64,000 nt of DNA from G016234445 sp964438865 (lineage in GTDB: Bacteria; Chloroflexota; Dehalococcoidia; Tepidiformales; Tepidiformaceae): contig CAYTMI010000004.1 of the NCBI GenBank assembly GCA_964438865.1, positions 186,001 through 250,000 on the forward strand. The letters run 5' to 3'. The stretch's first letter is position 1, and each line of letters begins with the position of its first letter. The notes beneath the pieces were generated by a model. It was not told the origin of the DNA, ran no database searches, and was given only the letters and a program-made list of their open reading frames with translations. A program made the translations under genes and the position numbers. Shown here piece by piece: positions 8,503-17,003 of this stretch.

Positions 8503-9363
8503 CTATTCGCCTGTCGTCCCGCCGGAGATAGCCGGGGCGATCGTGCGGTAGCGCAGGAGACTTCTCGTCGGTCCAGCGCCGGCGCCGGGGACGTCTGGCT
8601 TCTTCACGAGGTAGGCTTCCGCCATCCAGCCCGGGCCTGCCGACGTCAATACCGGCGCCCACGAAATCCCGCTGACCTTGACCGGAGTGCCCGTGATCGT
8701 CACCTCGTTCCGGTTCGGGATACAGGTGATGATCGCCTGGTCAGGCCCGGGGCCGGCACGAAGCCGGAGGCAATCGCCGGGGGTGTTGACCATGGCCTGG
8801 TCGCCTTCCGCCGGGGGTCTGGCCGGGGCATAGACCGTTGTCGTTGTGCCCGCGGGGATGCGGTAGATGTGGTACTGGAGTCCCTTGGCCGCCGCCGAAG
8901 CCACCGGGTCGTAGCCTTCGCGGCGCCGAACCTGTTCGTCCCACTGGGAGTTCGAGTCGATGATGTTGAACAGCCCACCGCCGAGGTTGTCGAGGACGAT
9001 TGAGGTGTGGAGGCCGGCGTAGTCGGCGTTCGGGGAGGTATTGGAGTCGGCGGCCACCTGGATGATGTCGCCTTCGCGGACATCGGCCAGGCTGACGATC
9101 TCGGTGGCTCCGGCTTCGAAGAAGCCCTCGCGGTAGTCGAAACCGACGGTGCGGCCGGTGGCCTCGAACACCACCTGCTGAATGAACGTCCAGCACTGGC
9201 CGCCATGGGTGCCCTGGTACTTGAGGGCTGTCACAGCGATGGGGTTGGAGTACGTGGGGGCCGCCCGGAGATGGGTCGCCTGGAAGAGGCCAAAGGCCAG
9301 GAAGGCGGCGATGAAGGCGACGAGGGCGCCTGTCAGGGCCGGCCGGTGCGAAGACATCGGCAT
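8503..9363 (-). CDS. Secreted CHAP-like amidase/peptidase with SH3 domain
   Basis: The product has 286 residues. An N-terminal signal or anchor helix (about 11-30) is followed by a CHAP/NlpC-like domain with candidate catalytic Cys57 in GGQCWTF and His119 in AGLHTSIVL. A C-terminal bacterial SH3-like part follows, with CLRLRAGPGPDQAIITCIPNR between two cysteines. Such enzymes cut or bind peptidoglycan outside the membrane. ATG codons at 9363 and 9357 are both possible; AGGTGAAACG precedes the first. A 125-nt leader with a TTGACA element lies upstream. Confidence 0.78.
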   Translation of the reverse strand: MPMSSHRPALTGALVAFIAAFLAFGLFQATHLRAAPTYSNPIAVTALKYQGTHGGQCWTFIQQVVFEATGRTVGFDYREGFFEAGATEIVSLADVREGDIIQVAADSNTSPNADYAGLHTSIVLDNLGGGLFNIIDSNSQWDEQVRRREGYDPVASAAAKGLQYHIYRIPAGTTTTVYAPARPPAEGDQAMVNTPGDCLRLRAGPGPDQAIITCIPNRNEVTITGTPVKVSGISWAPVLTSAGPGWMAEAYLVKKPDVPGAGAGPTRSLLRYRTIAPAISGGTTGE

Positions 9364-9573
9364 CGTTTCACCTGTCTCGGGATTCCCGGGGGCTCCTGCA
9401 CCCTAACTTCGGGTTCGTCTTTAGACAACCCGCAAACCAGCCGATAACCACAGATCGTGGTGGCTTTTTCGTGACGCAATCGTCCAAATCTGCCATATCG
9501 CGACATAAATACAAGAAATGTCAAGCGAGCGAGGCCGTTGCCCCCGCCGCCGGATCCCGTAAGATCCCCCGCT
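9364..9573. promoter_or_regulatory. Divergent intergenic region with structured leader
   Basis: This AT-richer spacer separates the CHAP gene (minus) from the tandem CoA-transferase (plus). On the minus strand TTGACA (9524 to 9519) is the best -35, but the -10 is weak (CGATAT or GATATG). Downstream lies a hairpin ACCAC/GTGGT (loop GATCT) flanked by GCC/GGC, around 9450-9470; read on the plus strand it is followed by five Ts and looks like a terminator. On the plus strand TAAGAT (9560-9565) sits 8 nt before the CoA-transferase ATG. Confidence 0.4.
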
Positions 9574-11940
9574 ATGAGCTCCTCCCCGCTCGCTGGTGTC
9601 CGCGTTGTTGAATGTGCCGGCTGGAACGCCGTACTGGCCGGCCGGCTGCTCGCCGATGGCGGCGCCGACGTCGTCCGCGTGGTCCCGCCCCAGGGCGATC
9701 CACTCGCCGGCGAACCCCCGTTCTTCGGTAACTCCGCCGTCTCCATCCAGGAGGCCTGGTACAACGCTGGCAAACGCGTCGTCGCCGTTGATCTGGCTTC
9801 GAGCGCCGGCCGGGGGCACCTCCTGGGGCTGCTGGCAGAGGCGGACGTGCTCATCGAGGACTGGCGGTCCGGCGCGGGACCCTTCACAGATGCCGAACTC
9901 GTTGCCACCAACCCGCGGCTCGTCCGCGTCAGCGTCACGCCGATGGGCGCCGGGGGCCCGTGGGAGCGGCTGCAGGTCAACGACCTCGTCGCGAACGCGC
10001 TCTCCGGGTCGGCATCGGTCACCGGGAACGCGGCCACGCCCCCGATCAGCGGCTACGGAAACCAGTCGCACCACACGGTCGGCCTGTATACGGCCATCTG
10101 CGCGCTGGCAGGCTTGCGCCGTGCCAGGGTGACCGGGCAGGGCACCCATGTGGACCTCTCCGCCCACGAAGCGCTGGTCTCCTGCACCGAACAGGTGCTG
10201 ATGCAGTGGTTCTTCCCCACCGGCGCCAACTGGCCGCAGGTAGCCCCGCGCCAGGGCAGCCTCCACTGGAGCGGCGCCTACGAAGTCTACGAAGGCCGTG
10301 CAGGAGGGGGGATCATGGTGACTGCCGCCCTCAACTTCATGGATTCGATCCTTCCCTGGCTGCGCGAGGACGGCGCTAACCAGGAACTCGGTGACCCTGA
10401 GAAGTACCCCGACCTCGTCTCGATGATCAAGAACCTCCCCTACGTGATGCAGGTCATGCGCGAGTGGGTGGCGACCAAGGACGTCGACGAGTTCTTCTTC
10501 GAAGCTCAGCGTCGCCACCAGCCCTTCGGCGTCGTCAAGGACGTCGCGACGGCCCTCCAGAGCCCGCAGATAGCCGCGCGGGGCTACCTGCAGGAACGGG
10601 AGGTGCCCGGCTTCGGCGCCGTGCCCTTTCCCGGCCGGTTCTTCCGCACGAGCGAAGACGGCGCCCACCCATCGCCGGCCGTGCGGGTGACCCTGGGTGA
10701 AATCGGCTGGGAGGAACGCGAAGCGGCGCGAATCGAGGCGGTCGCGGTCGCTTCCAATCGCCCGCTCGAAGGCGTGCGCATCCTCGACTTCACCCACGTG
10801 CTCGCCGGCCCATTCGGGACGAGGGTGCTGGGCGACCTCGGCGCCGACGTCATCAAAGTCGGAACGGCAGCCCGCGGCGGTGGCTCGAACAGCACGGCCC
10901 ACCCTTACTACATGTCCTGGAACCGGAACAAGCGCAGCATCACCCTGAACATGGCGACTCCCGAAGGCCGCGAAGTGGCCCGAGGCCTGGCCTCCCGGTG
11001 CGACGTGGTCATCGAAAACTTCAGCGCCGGCGTGCTCAAGCGATGGGGGTTGGACCGCGAGTCGATGGCGGCGGCGAACCCGGGCCTTTCCGTGATCGCG
11101 ATGGGCGGGATGGGGCAGACCGGCCCGTGGAAGGACTTCGTCACCTTCGCACCCACTATCCACGCGCTGGTGGGGCTAACCTACCTGACAAATCCACCCG
11201 GCGAGCACCACCTGGGGTACGGGTTTTCGCTCACCGACCACCTCAGCGGGCTTGCCGGGGCGGTCGCGGCGTTGGAGGCCCTGGAGCACCGTCATCGCAC
11301 CGGCCACGGCCTCGACATCGACCTGTCGCAGTACGAACTCGGGCTCGGCCTCATGGGTCCGGCGCTCCTCGACCACCTGGCGAACGGCGTCAACCCGGAA
11401 CCGGTGGGGAACCGGCACCCGTTCGCCGATTGGGCGCCTCACGGGATCTACCGTTGCACAGGCGAAGACCGCTGGGTGGCAATCGCGGCGAAGGGCGACA
11501 CCCAGTGGCAGGCGCTCTGCCGGGTCATGGGACAGCCCGCGCTCGCCGGCGACGCCCGGTTCGCCACCCACCAGGCGCGCATAGCCAACCAGGATGCGCT
11601 CGACGCTGCGGTGCAGGACTGGACCCGTTCCCGCGACCGCTACGAGGTGATGGCCGCGTGCCAGTCGGCGGGGGTCGCTGCTGGCGAGGTCCAGGACGCC
11701 GCGGACCTCGCCAGCAGCGACCCCCAACTCGCGGAGCGCGGCTTCTTCACCACGGCCAGGTCGGAGCGATGGGGCGGGTACGGGCTCGACGCCTTCCCCG
11801 CGCGGTTTGACGGGACCCGCCCGGCGGCCTGCGAGGGCACGCGGGAAGCCGGGTCCGACACGTTCGACGTGCTCACGGGGGTGCTTGGCCTGCCGGATGC
11901 CGATGTGGCGGAGTTGATGGCCCAGGGTGCGCTGACCTGA
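9574..11940 (+). CDS. Tandem CaiB/BaiF (class III) CoA-transferase fusion
   Basis: The 788-residue product comprises two complete CaiB/BaiF halves (about 1-390 and 394-788), each opening with LxGVRxx plus a nucleotide-binding-like strand. Class III enzymes move CoA between carboxylic acids via an aspartyl-CoA intermediate. In the second half Asp555 in SLTDHLSG aligns with the catalytic Asp; the first half has NQSHH at that place and is probably inactive. The ATG at 9574 was chosen over an upstream in-frame start because TAAGAT lies 8 nt before it and homology starts there. Normal enzymes are interlocked dimers of one-domain chains, so this is a covalent pseudo-dimer. Confidence 0.9.
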   Translation: MSSSPLAGVRVVECAGWNAVLAGRLLADGGADVVRVVPPQGDPLAGEPPFFGNSAVSIQEAWYNAGKRVVAVDLASSAGRGHLLGLLAEADVLIEDWRSGAGPFTDAELVATNPRLVRVSVTPMGAGGPWERLQVNDLVANALSGSASVTGNAATPPISGYGNQSHHTVGLYTAICALAGLRRARVTGQGTHVDLSAHEALVSCTEQVLMQWFFPTGANWPQVAPRQGSLHWSGAYEVYEGRAGGGIMVTAALNFMDSILPWLREDGANQELGDPEKYPDLVSMIKNLPYVMQVMREWVATKDVDEFFFEAQRRHQPFGVVKDVATALQSPQIAARGYLQEREVPGFGAVPFPGRFFRTSEDGAHPSPAVRVTLGEIGWEEREAARIEAVAVASNRPLEGVRILDFTHVLAGPFGTRVLGDLGADVIKVGTAARGGGSNSTAHPYYMSWNRNKRSITLNMATPEGREVARGLASRCDVVIENFSAGVLKRWGLDRESMAAANPGLSVIAMGGMGQTGPWKDFVTFAPTIHALVGLTYLTNPPGEHHLGYGFSLTDHLSGLAGAVAALEALEHRHRTGHGLDIDLSQYELGLGLMGPALLDHLANGVNPEPVGNRHPFADWAPHGIYRCTGEDRWVAIAAKGDTQWQALCRVMGQPALAGDARFATHQARIANQDALDAAVQDWTRSRDRYEVMAACQSAGVAAGEVQDAADLASSDPQLAERGFFTTARSERWGGYGLDAFPARFDGTRPAACEGTREAGSDTFDVLTGVLGLPDADVAELMAQGALT

Positions 11941-12016
11941 CCGGGGCGAGGCAACGCCCGGTGTCGTCAGGCAACCCGCTCTGCTAGCCTGACAGGAGCC
12001 ATTGCAGGAGCCCCCG

Positions 12017-13234
12017 GTGCCACCACGCCTCTATTCCTCCCTGGGCCGGGAAAAGCGCCCGTTTCGCACGATTACGCCTGGCCTCGTCCGCATGTACGTC
12101 TGCGGGGTCACGCCCTACGACGTCACCCACCTCGGCCACGCGTTCTCCTACGTCCAATTCGATACACTTCGGCGCTACCTCCTGTGGCAGGGCTACAACG
12201 TCCGCTACGTCCAGAACATCACTGACATCGACGACGACATGATCATGGTCTCGAAACGCCAGGGCGGGCGCCCGATCGCCGAGATCCGCGACGAGAACGA
12301 CGCGATCTTCCGGGCCGACCTCGACCGCCTCAACGTGCTCCGGCCGACCGTCTACCCGCGGGCTACGGACCACATCCCCGAGATCATCGAGACGACGCGG
12401 CTCATCATCGAAAACGGTTGCGGCTACGAAGTCGATGGCGACGTGTTCTTCGAAGCTTCGAAGTTCGCACGCTATGGGCGCCTCAACGGCGTCACCCTCG
12501 ATGAACTGGCGAAGCGCGAGAACCCCGAATCGAAGCGCGAATACAAGAAGCGCGGCCCCCTCGACTTCCTTCTCTGGCAGCAGGTAGACCCCGGCGACCC
12601 GAGTTGGGACAGCCCGTGGGGGCCCGGACGCCCCGGCTGGAGCATCGAATGCACGGCGATGTCCTCAACCCACCTTGGGCACCAGGTCGACATCCACGGC
12701 GGCGGCAGCGACCTCATCTTCCCCCACCACGAAAACGAGATCGCCCAGGCCGAATGCGCCTTTCAGGTCGAGCCCTTCTGCGGCTGGTGGATGCACAACG
12801 GCATGCTCCAACTGGAGGGCGTGAAGATGAGCAAGTCGCTGGGAAATCTCGTCCTCGCGCGGAATCTGATGGCAGAGTACGACCCTGACCACCTTCGGCT
12901 TTACCTCCTCAGCACCCAGATCCGGGTCGACGCCGACTACCGCGCCGACGCCCTCCCCGCGCTGAAGGAACGCTTCCAGCGCCTCCGGCTGGCTGCCGTC
13001 CGCGGCGAGGGGAATCCGGCCGCCGGCAACGCGGTGCGCGCAGCGTTCACGGAAGCGATGGACGACGACTTCGGGACGCCCGCGGCGTTGGACCTGCTCG
13101 ATGCCGCGGCCGCCCGGGTGCTCGCGGGCACCGGCGAGATGGACGACGCCGCGGCGGTCAGGGAGTCGCTGGCGGTGATGGGCTTCGCTTTTGCGGGCGC
13201 CCGGGGGCCCGCAAACGGCGACTTCAACCCCTGA
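12017..13234 (+). CDS. Cysteinyl-tRNA synthetase / MshC-like cysteine ligase
   Basis: The 405-residue class I ligase binds cysteine through Zn: Cys29, Cys212, His237 and Glu241 are the expected ligands. THLGH (37-41) and KMSKS (270-274) are the ATP motifs. The opening MYVCGVTPYDVTHLGHA and the GNLVLARNLM after KMSKS resemble MshC, the mycothiol cysteine:glucosaminyl-inositol ligase, whereas FPHHENEIAQ is as in CysRS. The length also matches MshC (about 410) and lacks most of the CysRS anticodon-binding tail. GTG 12017 was chosen because GGAG lies 6 nt upstream; TTG 12002 is an alternative. A short housekeeping CysRS remains possible. Confidence 0.85.
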   Translation: MPPRLYSSLGREKRPFRTITPGLVRMYVCGVTPYDVTHLGHAFSYVQFDTLRRYLLWQGYNVRYVQNITDIDDDMIMVSKRQGGRPIAEIRDENDAIFRADLDRLNVLRPTVYPRATDHIPEIIETTRLIIENGCGYEVDGDVFFEASKFARYGRLNGVTLDELAKRENPESKREYKKRGPLDFLLWQQVDPGDPSWDSPWGPGRPGWSIECTAMSSTHLGHQVDIHGGGSDLIFPHHENEIAQAECAFQVEPFCGWWMHNGMLQLEGVKMSKSLGNLVLARNLMAEYDPDHLRLYLLSTQIRVDADYRADALPALKERFQRLRLAAVRGEGNPAAGNAVRAAFTEAMDDDFGTPAALDLLDAAAARVLAGTGEMDDAAAVRESLAVMGFAFAGARGPANGDFNP

Positions 13235-13240
13235 CGGCTA

Positions 13241-14440
13241 TCAGAGGTGGTGGGGCAGGCCAATGACGCCGGCCTCGGAGAGGCTGCGGATCCTGCTGGC
13301 GTCCACCCCTGCGGTGCGGAGCACCTCGACGGTATGTTCGCCAAGCCTGGGGGCCGGGGTACCCACTTCGCCCGGGGTTTCGCTGAGCTGCACATGCAGG
13401 CCCACGACACGTTGACGGCCGAAACGCGGGTGCTCCTGCTCGACGATGTAGCCGTTCGCTGAAACCTGTTCCGCGGCGGCGAGGGCGGCGTAGTCCTGGA
13501 CGACTGACGCCGGCACGTCGAATTCGCGCAGCCGCGCGAGCCAGTGGGCGGAGTCCTGTGAGCAGAAGGCGTCTTCCAGGAGCCGTTCCAGTTCGTGCCG
13601 GTTCTGGTAGCGGGGGAACCCGCGGGCGAACCGGACATCGTGCACCAGGCGCGGGACCTCCAGCGCCTCTGCGATCCTCGGCCAGAACTTCTGGTCGATG
13701 CCGACAATCATGATCCAGACCCCGTCGGCGCATTCGAAGTGGCCCACGGTTGGGGAGGCGCGAAAGTCCCGCTCGTGTTCGGCACCGAAGTGGAGGTAAT
13801 GCAGGAGTTCCGGCGCCTGGAGCGCGAGTTGGGTGCCGAGCAGCGAGACCTCCACTTTCTGGCCCACGCCGCTGCGTTCGCGGACGAAGAGGGCGGTGAC
13901 AATTCCGAACGCGAAGTTCATTGCACCGGTCTGGTCGGCGACGCCGGGGTAGGGCACCTCGGGGCGGTGCCCCGGGCCCCCGCCGCTGTGCTGGGCGAAC
14001 CCGCTGTAGGCCTGCGAAATCTGGTCGAACGACGGGTAGGTCGCGAGCGGGCCTTTTGTCCCCCAGCCGGTCGCCTGCCCGTAGACGATGCGGGGATTGC
14101 GTTCCCGAAACGCCTCGTACCCGAGACCCCACGCATCCATAGTGCCTGGCCGGAAGTTCTCCACGACGACGTCGCAGGATTCGCCGAGCTTGAGGGCGAG
14201 GTCGCGCCCGTCCGGCTTCCGCAGGTCGATGCAGACCGACTTCTTGCCGCGGTTGAGGGACTCCCAGAAGGCGCTAAAGCCGTCGGGTTCTTTCCACATC
14301 CTCCGCCCGAAGTCTCCACCATTTGGTTCCTCGACCTTCAGGACCTCGGCGCCCATGTCGGCCAGCATGACCGTGGCAAACGGTCCTTGCTGGTAGCGGG
14401 TGAAATCGAGGATGCGAATGCCGGCGAGTGGCGTTGTCAT
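13241..14440 (-). CDS. CaiB/BaiF family CoA-transferase
   Basis: The 399-residue product is one standard class III CoA-transferase chain. It starts MTTPLAGIRILDFTRYQQGP and contains VVVENFRPG and the catalytic Asp169 in PGVADQTGAMN, the same number as in formyl-CoA transferase. It ends near the convergent ligase gene (6 nt apart). TAGACT lies 7 nt before the ATG, without a ribosome site, so it looks leaderless. The substrate acid is unknown. Unlike the tandem fusion nearby, this chain should form a normal homodimer. Confidence 0.9.
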   Translation of the reverse strand: MTTPLAGIRILDFTRYQQGPFATVMLADMGAEVLKVEEPNGGDFGRRMWKEPDGFSAFWESLNRGKKSVCIDLRKPDGRDLALKLGESCDVVVENFRPGTMDAWGLGYEAFRERNPRIVYGQATGWGTKGPLATYPSFDQISQAYSGFAQHSGGGPGHRPEVPYPGVADQTGAMNFAFGIVTALFVRERSGVGQKVEVSLLGTQLALQAPELLHYLHFGAEHERDFRASPTVGHFECADGVWIMIVGIDQKFWPRIAEALEVPRLVHDVRFARGFPRYQNRHELERLLEDAFCSQDSAHWLARLREFDVPASVVQDYAALAAAEQVSANGYIVEQEHPRFGRQRVVGLHVQLSETPGEVGTPAPRLGEHTVEVLRTAGVDASRIRSLSEAGVIGLPHHL

Positions 14441-14783
14441 GGCACGCAGTCTACCGCGCCCGGCGGGCGAACCAGAAATCGCCCATCCTGCCCCGTCTGC
14501 GACAGAAACCGTCGTCGATCGCCGGCCGTCCACCGGATTGTCACTTTTGTCACCCGGCGGCCCGGGAGCCGGCCGGGCGCGGCAGGCCGCCAACCCCCGG
14601 CCACGAACGTCCGAATCCGGGAGGTCCCGCGAAGAGCCCTCTAAGCCCCCGTGGGTGGCTGAGCCGCGCGGTCACCGAAAGATGCAGATCACGCGGGATC
14701 GGCAGTCTCCTCGCGCCAGGCAATAGGGAAATTCCCTTATGTGCTTTCACCTCCGGCCCTACAGCGCCGAATAGTCTAGTGAG
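14441..14783. other. Intergenic region between divergent CoA-transferase and HD-GYP genes
   Basis: No convincing gene is seen in these 343 bases. They contain TAGACT (14453 to 14448) for the minus gene, TAGTCT (14772-14777) 6 nt before the HD-GYP ATG, a TTGTCAC direct repeat at 14538-14544 and 14547-14553, and the inverted repeat GGGAA-A-TTCCC at 14726-14736. The repeats could be regulator sites. I looked for a c-di-GMP riboswitch core and did not find one. Confidence 0.5.
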
Positions 14784-16190
14784 ATGCCAACGGTCCTCCC
14801 ATCGCGCGTTTCATGGTTCATCGTGGCGGTTTTCGCAGCGGGAGCAGCGGCGTTCACGCTTTCGTTCTTCGCCGCGCCCATGCGCGACGTGCCGGGCCTG
14901 GCGACCGTGCTCATACTGACGGTCCTGAGCGAGCGCTTCTCGGTGAAGCTCTACTTCGATGGCCGCGTTTCCCTGAGCTTTGTTGGAGTGGTTGTTGCCG
15001 TCCTCTGCTTCGGCGCTCCCGGCGCCGCGCTGGTCGCGGCAGCGATCGCCATCTCCGGCGGCTATTTCTTCGCCGAACGGTCCCCCCAGAAGCTGGCGTT
15101 CAACTTCGGGCAGCAGGAGGTGGCGGTCCTCGCCGCCTCCGGGGTCGCCGCGGCGATGGGCCTGGCCGATGGCTCCGGGCCCGCCTGGGCGTTCCTCCTC
15201 GGTGCCACGGTGGTCGGTGGGCTCGTCTTTGGGTTCACCAGCGTGGCCGTCACCGCGATCATGTCACTCAGTTCGGGGCGCCACCCCGTCCCCGTGTACC
15301 GCTCGAACTTCGTCTGGCTCTGGCCGCATTACGGGATGCTCGGGCTCGTCGCCGGCGGACTCGGCGTCGCCTACGACCACCTGGGGCCCGCCGGGATCAT
15401 CGTGCTCGCCCTGCCGCTCCTCCTCACCCGCTACTCGATGAAGCAGGTGCTCGACAAGACGCGCGACAACGTCCTGCGGCTCGAACGGTCGAACGAACAG
15501 CTGCAGGTGGCCAACGTCGAAATAAAGGACATGTCGAACCAGCTGCACGAAGCCTACAACGGGACCCTCGAATCGCTCGTGGCAGCGCTCGACATGCGCG
15601 ACCAGGAGACGCGGGGGCATTCGACCCGCGTCGCCACGCACTCGCTCGAACTGGCGAAGATGCTCGGCATCAAAGAACCCGAAGAACTCGACATGATTTA
15701 CCGCGGCGCGCTGATGCACGATGTCGGCAAGATCGGTGTGCCGGACGCCATTCTGCGCAAGCCCGACCGCCTCACCGAGGAAGAGTGGATCTTCATGCGG
15801 AAGCACCCCGCCTTCGGCTACCGGATTCTCGCGCAGGTTCCGTACCTGCGCCCGGCCGCCCGAGTGGTGCTGGCTCACCACGAGCGCTGGGATGGCGGCG
15901 GCTACCCCCGCGGGCTGAAGGGCGAGAACATCCCGTTTGGGGCGAGGATCTTCGCCATCTCCGACTCCTACGACGCGATCATCTCGGACCGGCCGTACCG
16001 GGATGGACAGTCGCCAGATGCGGCACTTCAAGAGATACTACGGTGTGCGGGGACCCAATTCGATCCAAAGGTTGTCGAGGCCTTCGAAGCGGTGTTCCCG
16101 CGATGGCGGGGTGAACAGGACGGGGCGAGTCCCCTGTATCTGCCTGCCTGGAAGGCGAACGAGGATGAGGCAGGCAGAGCGGCGGGCTAA
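14784..16190 (+). CDS. Membrane-bound HD-GYP domain phosphodiesterase
   Basis: The 468-residue product has an N-terminal part of about 215 residues with six or seven hydrophobic helices, resembling a MASE-type membrane sensor. A short coiled linker (LERSNEQLQVANVEIKDM) precedes a C-terminal HD-GYP domain. The metal-binding residues are visible in GHSTRVATHS, LMHDVGKIG, HHERWDGGGYP and DSYDAI. HD-GYP proteins hydrolyse cyclic di-GMP, so this is probably a signal-dependent phosphodiesterase, although the sensed ligand is unknown. The final 26 nt overlap the TetR gene. TAGTCT lies 6 nt before the ATG. Confidence 0.93.
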   Translation: MPTVLPSRVSWFIVAVFAAGAAAFTLSFFAAPMRDVPGLATVLILTVLSERFSVKLYFDGRVSLSFVGVVVAVLCFGAPGAALVAAAIAISGGYFFAERSPQKLAFNFGQQEVAVLAASGVAAAMGLADGSGPAWAFLLGATVVGGLVFGFTSVAVTAIMSLSSGRHPVPVYRSNFVWLWPHYGMLGLVAGGLGVAYDHLGPAGIIVLALPLLLTRYSMKQVLDKTRDNVLRLERSNEQLQVANVEIKDMSNQLHEAYNGTLESLVAALDMRDQETRGHSTRVATHSLELAKMLGIKEPEELDMIYRGALMHDVGKIGVPDAILRKPDRLTEEEWIFMRKHPAFGYRILAQVPYLRPAARVVLAHHERWDGGGYPRGLKGENIPFGARIFAISDSYDAIISDRPYRDGQSPDAALQEILRCAGTQFDPKVVEAFEAVFPRWRGEQDGASPLYLPAWKANEDEAGRAAG

Positions 16191-16680
16191 GACGCTCGCG
16201 ACGCTGCTCGAAGCGGCCACCAGCGCATTCGCCCAGCGGGGCTACGATGGCACGTCGATCGACTCGGTCGCCGCGGCTGCCGGGCTTTCCAAGGGCGCCG
16301 TCTATGCGCACTTCGAAACGAAGCTGGACGTGTTCCTGGCCGTGCTCGATCGATCCCTTGAGGATGCCCGCCGCCGCCTGGAAGGGCCACTCGCTGCCAC
16401 CAGGGAACCGGCAGCGGCAGCGGCCGATCGCTTCTTCGTCGGCGGGGACGCGGACCCGCTTACCCGGATCATGACGGAAGCGTGGCGGCTGGCACTGACC
16501 ACGCCGCCTGTCCGCGACCGCCTGAACGCATTCCGGACCGAGATGGTCGCCCGGCTGGCAGAGCGGGCCGTCGACGCGGGCCTGGCGCCGCCGGAGGCGC
16601 TGGCGCGGGCAGGGGTGGTGGCGAAACTGATCGACGGGTTGATGGTGGAGCGGCAGCTCGAACGGGCCGTCGGAGCCTGA
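16165..16680 (+). CDS. TetR/AcrR family transcriptional regulator
   Basis: The 171-residue product starts MRQAERRAKTLATLLEAATS. The N-terminal HTH is clear: AFAQRGYDGTSIDSVAAAAG followed by LSKGAVYAHFETK. The C-terminal ligand and dimer domain is variable. The ATG at 16165 lies inside the HD-GYP frame and matches where TetR homology begins, so translation is probably coupled. The regulated genes are unknown, but overlap with a c-di-GMP enzyme suggests co-expression. A 10-bp-stem terminator follows at 16746-16769. Confidence 0.9.
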   Translation: MRQAERRAKTLATLLEAATSAFAQRGYDGTSIDSVAAAAGLSKGAVYAHFETKLDVFLAVLDRSLEDARRRLEGPLAATREPAAAAADRFFVGGDADPLTRIMTEAWRLALTTPPVRDRLNAFRTEMVARLAERAVDAGLAPPEALARAGVVAKLIDGLMVERQLERAVGA

Positions 16681-16745
16681 TCACATGATCGCGGCGAAGG
16701 CATGCTCGCGTGCTGCAGGGAACTCGATTTTCCGGGACATAGAGA

Positions 16746-16769
16746 AAGGCGGACCCTGCGGCCCGCCTT
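16746..16769. terminator. Bidirectional rho-independent-type hairpin
   Basis: The stem AAGGCGG/CCGCCTT extends by three more pairs (one G-T) around a four-base loop. On the minus strand it is followed by TCTCT just after the 30-residue peptide gene. On the plus strand it lies 65 nt after tetR and is followed by CCCTTT. It fits termination from both sides. Confidence 0.65.
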
Positions 16770-16790
16770 CCCTTTAGGTTTGCCCCTCAG

Positions 16791-16883
16791 TTACCAGAGA
16801 ACGCTGAGCATGGGAGCGGCCGAGGAAACGACCGCGACACTTGCGAGCGCGCTGAGAACGAGGAGCGTCCGGAGCCTACTCAT
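16791..16883 (-). CDS. Short hydrophobic peptide (30 residues)
   Basis: The peptide is MSRLRTLLVLSALASVAVVS followed by SAAPMLSVLW. The ATG is preceded by GGGAGGTG with 6 nt spacing from GGAGG. A promoter (TTGACA, 17 nt, TACTAC) lies upstream and a 10-bp-stem terminator directly downstream, so the gene has a complete expression unit. The sequence has a basic N-end and one hydrophobic segment with an Ala-x-Ala-like region, resembling a signal peptide or a tiny single-span membrane protein. No family is recognised. It could also be a leader peptide or type I toxin-like peptide. Confidence 0.7.
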   Translation of the reverse strand: MSRLRTLLVLSALASVAVVSSAAPMLSVLW

Positions 16884-16926
16884 GAGGCACCTCCCGCTTT
16901 TCCGGCCGATTCCGACCGGTCAGTAT

Positions 16927-16955
16927 GTAGTACACCCGTGACAATAAGGTGTCAA
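16927..16955 (-). promoter_or_regulatory. Sigma-70-type promoter of the 30-residue peptide gene
   Basis: TTGACA (16955 to 16950) is a perfect -35. After 17 nt comes TACTAC (16932 to 16927) as -10. Transcription would start about 35 nt before the ATG at 16883, leaving a leader with the GGGAGGTG ribosome site. This is one of the best promoters in the window. Confidence 0.65.
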
Positions 16956-17003
16956 TAGCGTGAACGCAGATTTCCTCGCGCCCGCTGGCGGTTCCGAGAA
17001 ACT

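Noticed and set aside
14600..14783. c-di-GMP riboswitch before the HD-GYP gene
   Set aside because: The GEMM core was not found, and TAGTCT 6 nt before the ATG suggests there is no leader at all.
16702..16941. 79-codon plus-strand frame across the peptide gene region
   Set aside because: It runs through the terminator and promoter of the minus-strand peptide gene, has no ribosome site and has no recognisable composition.
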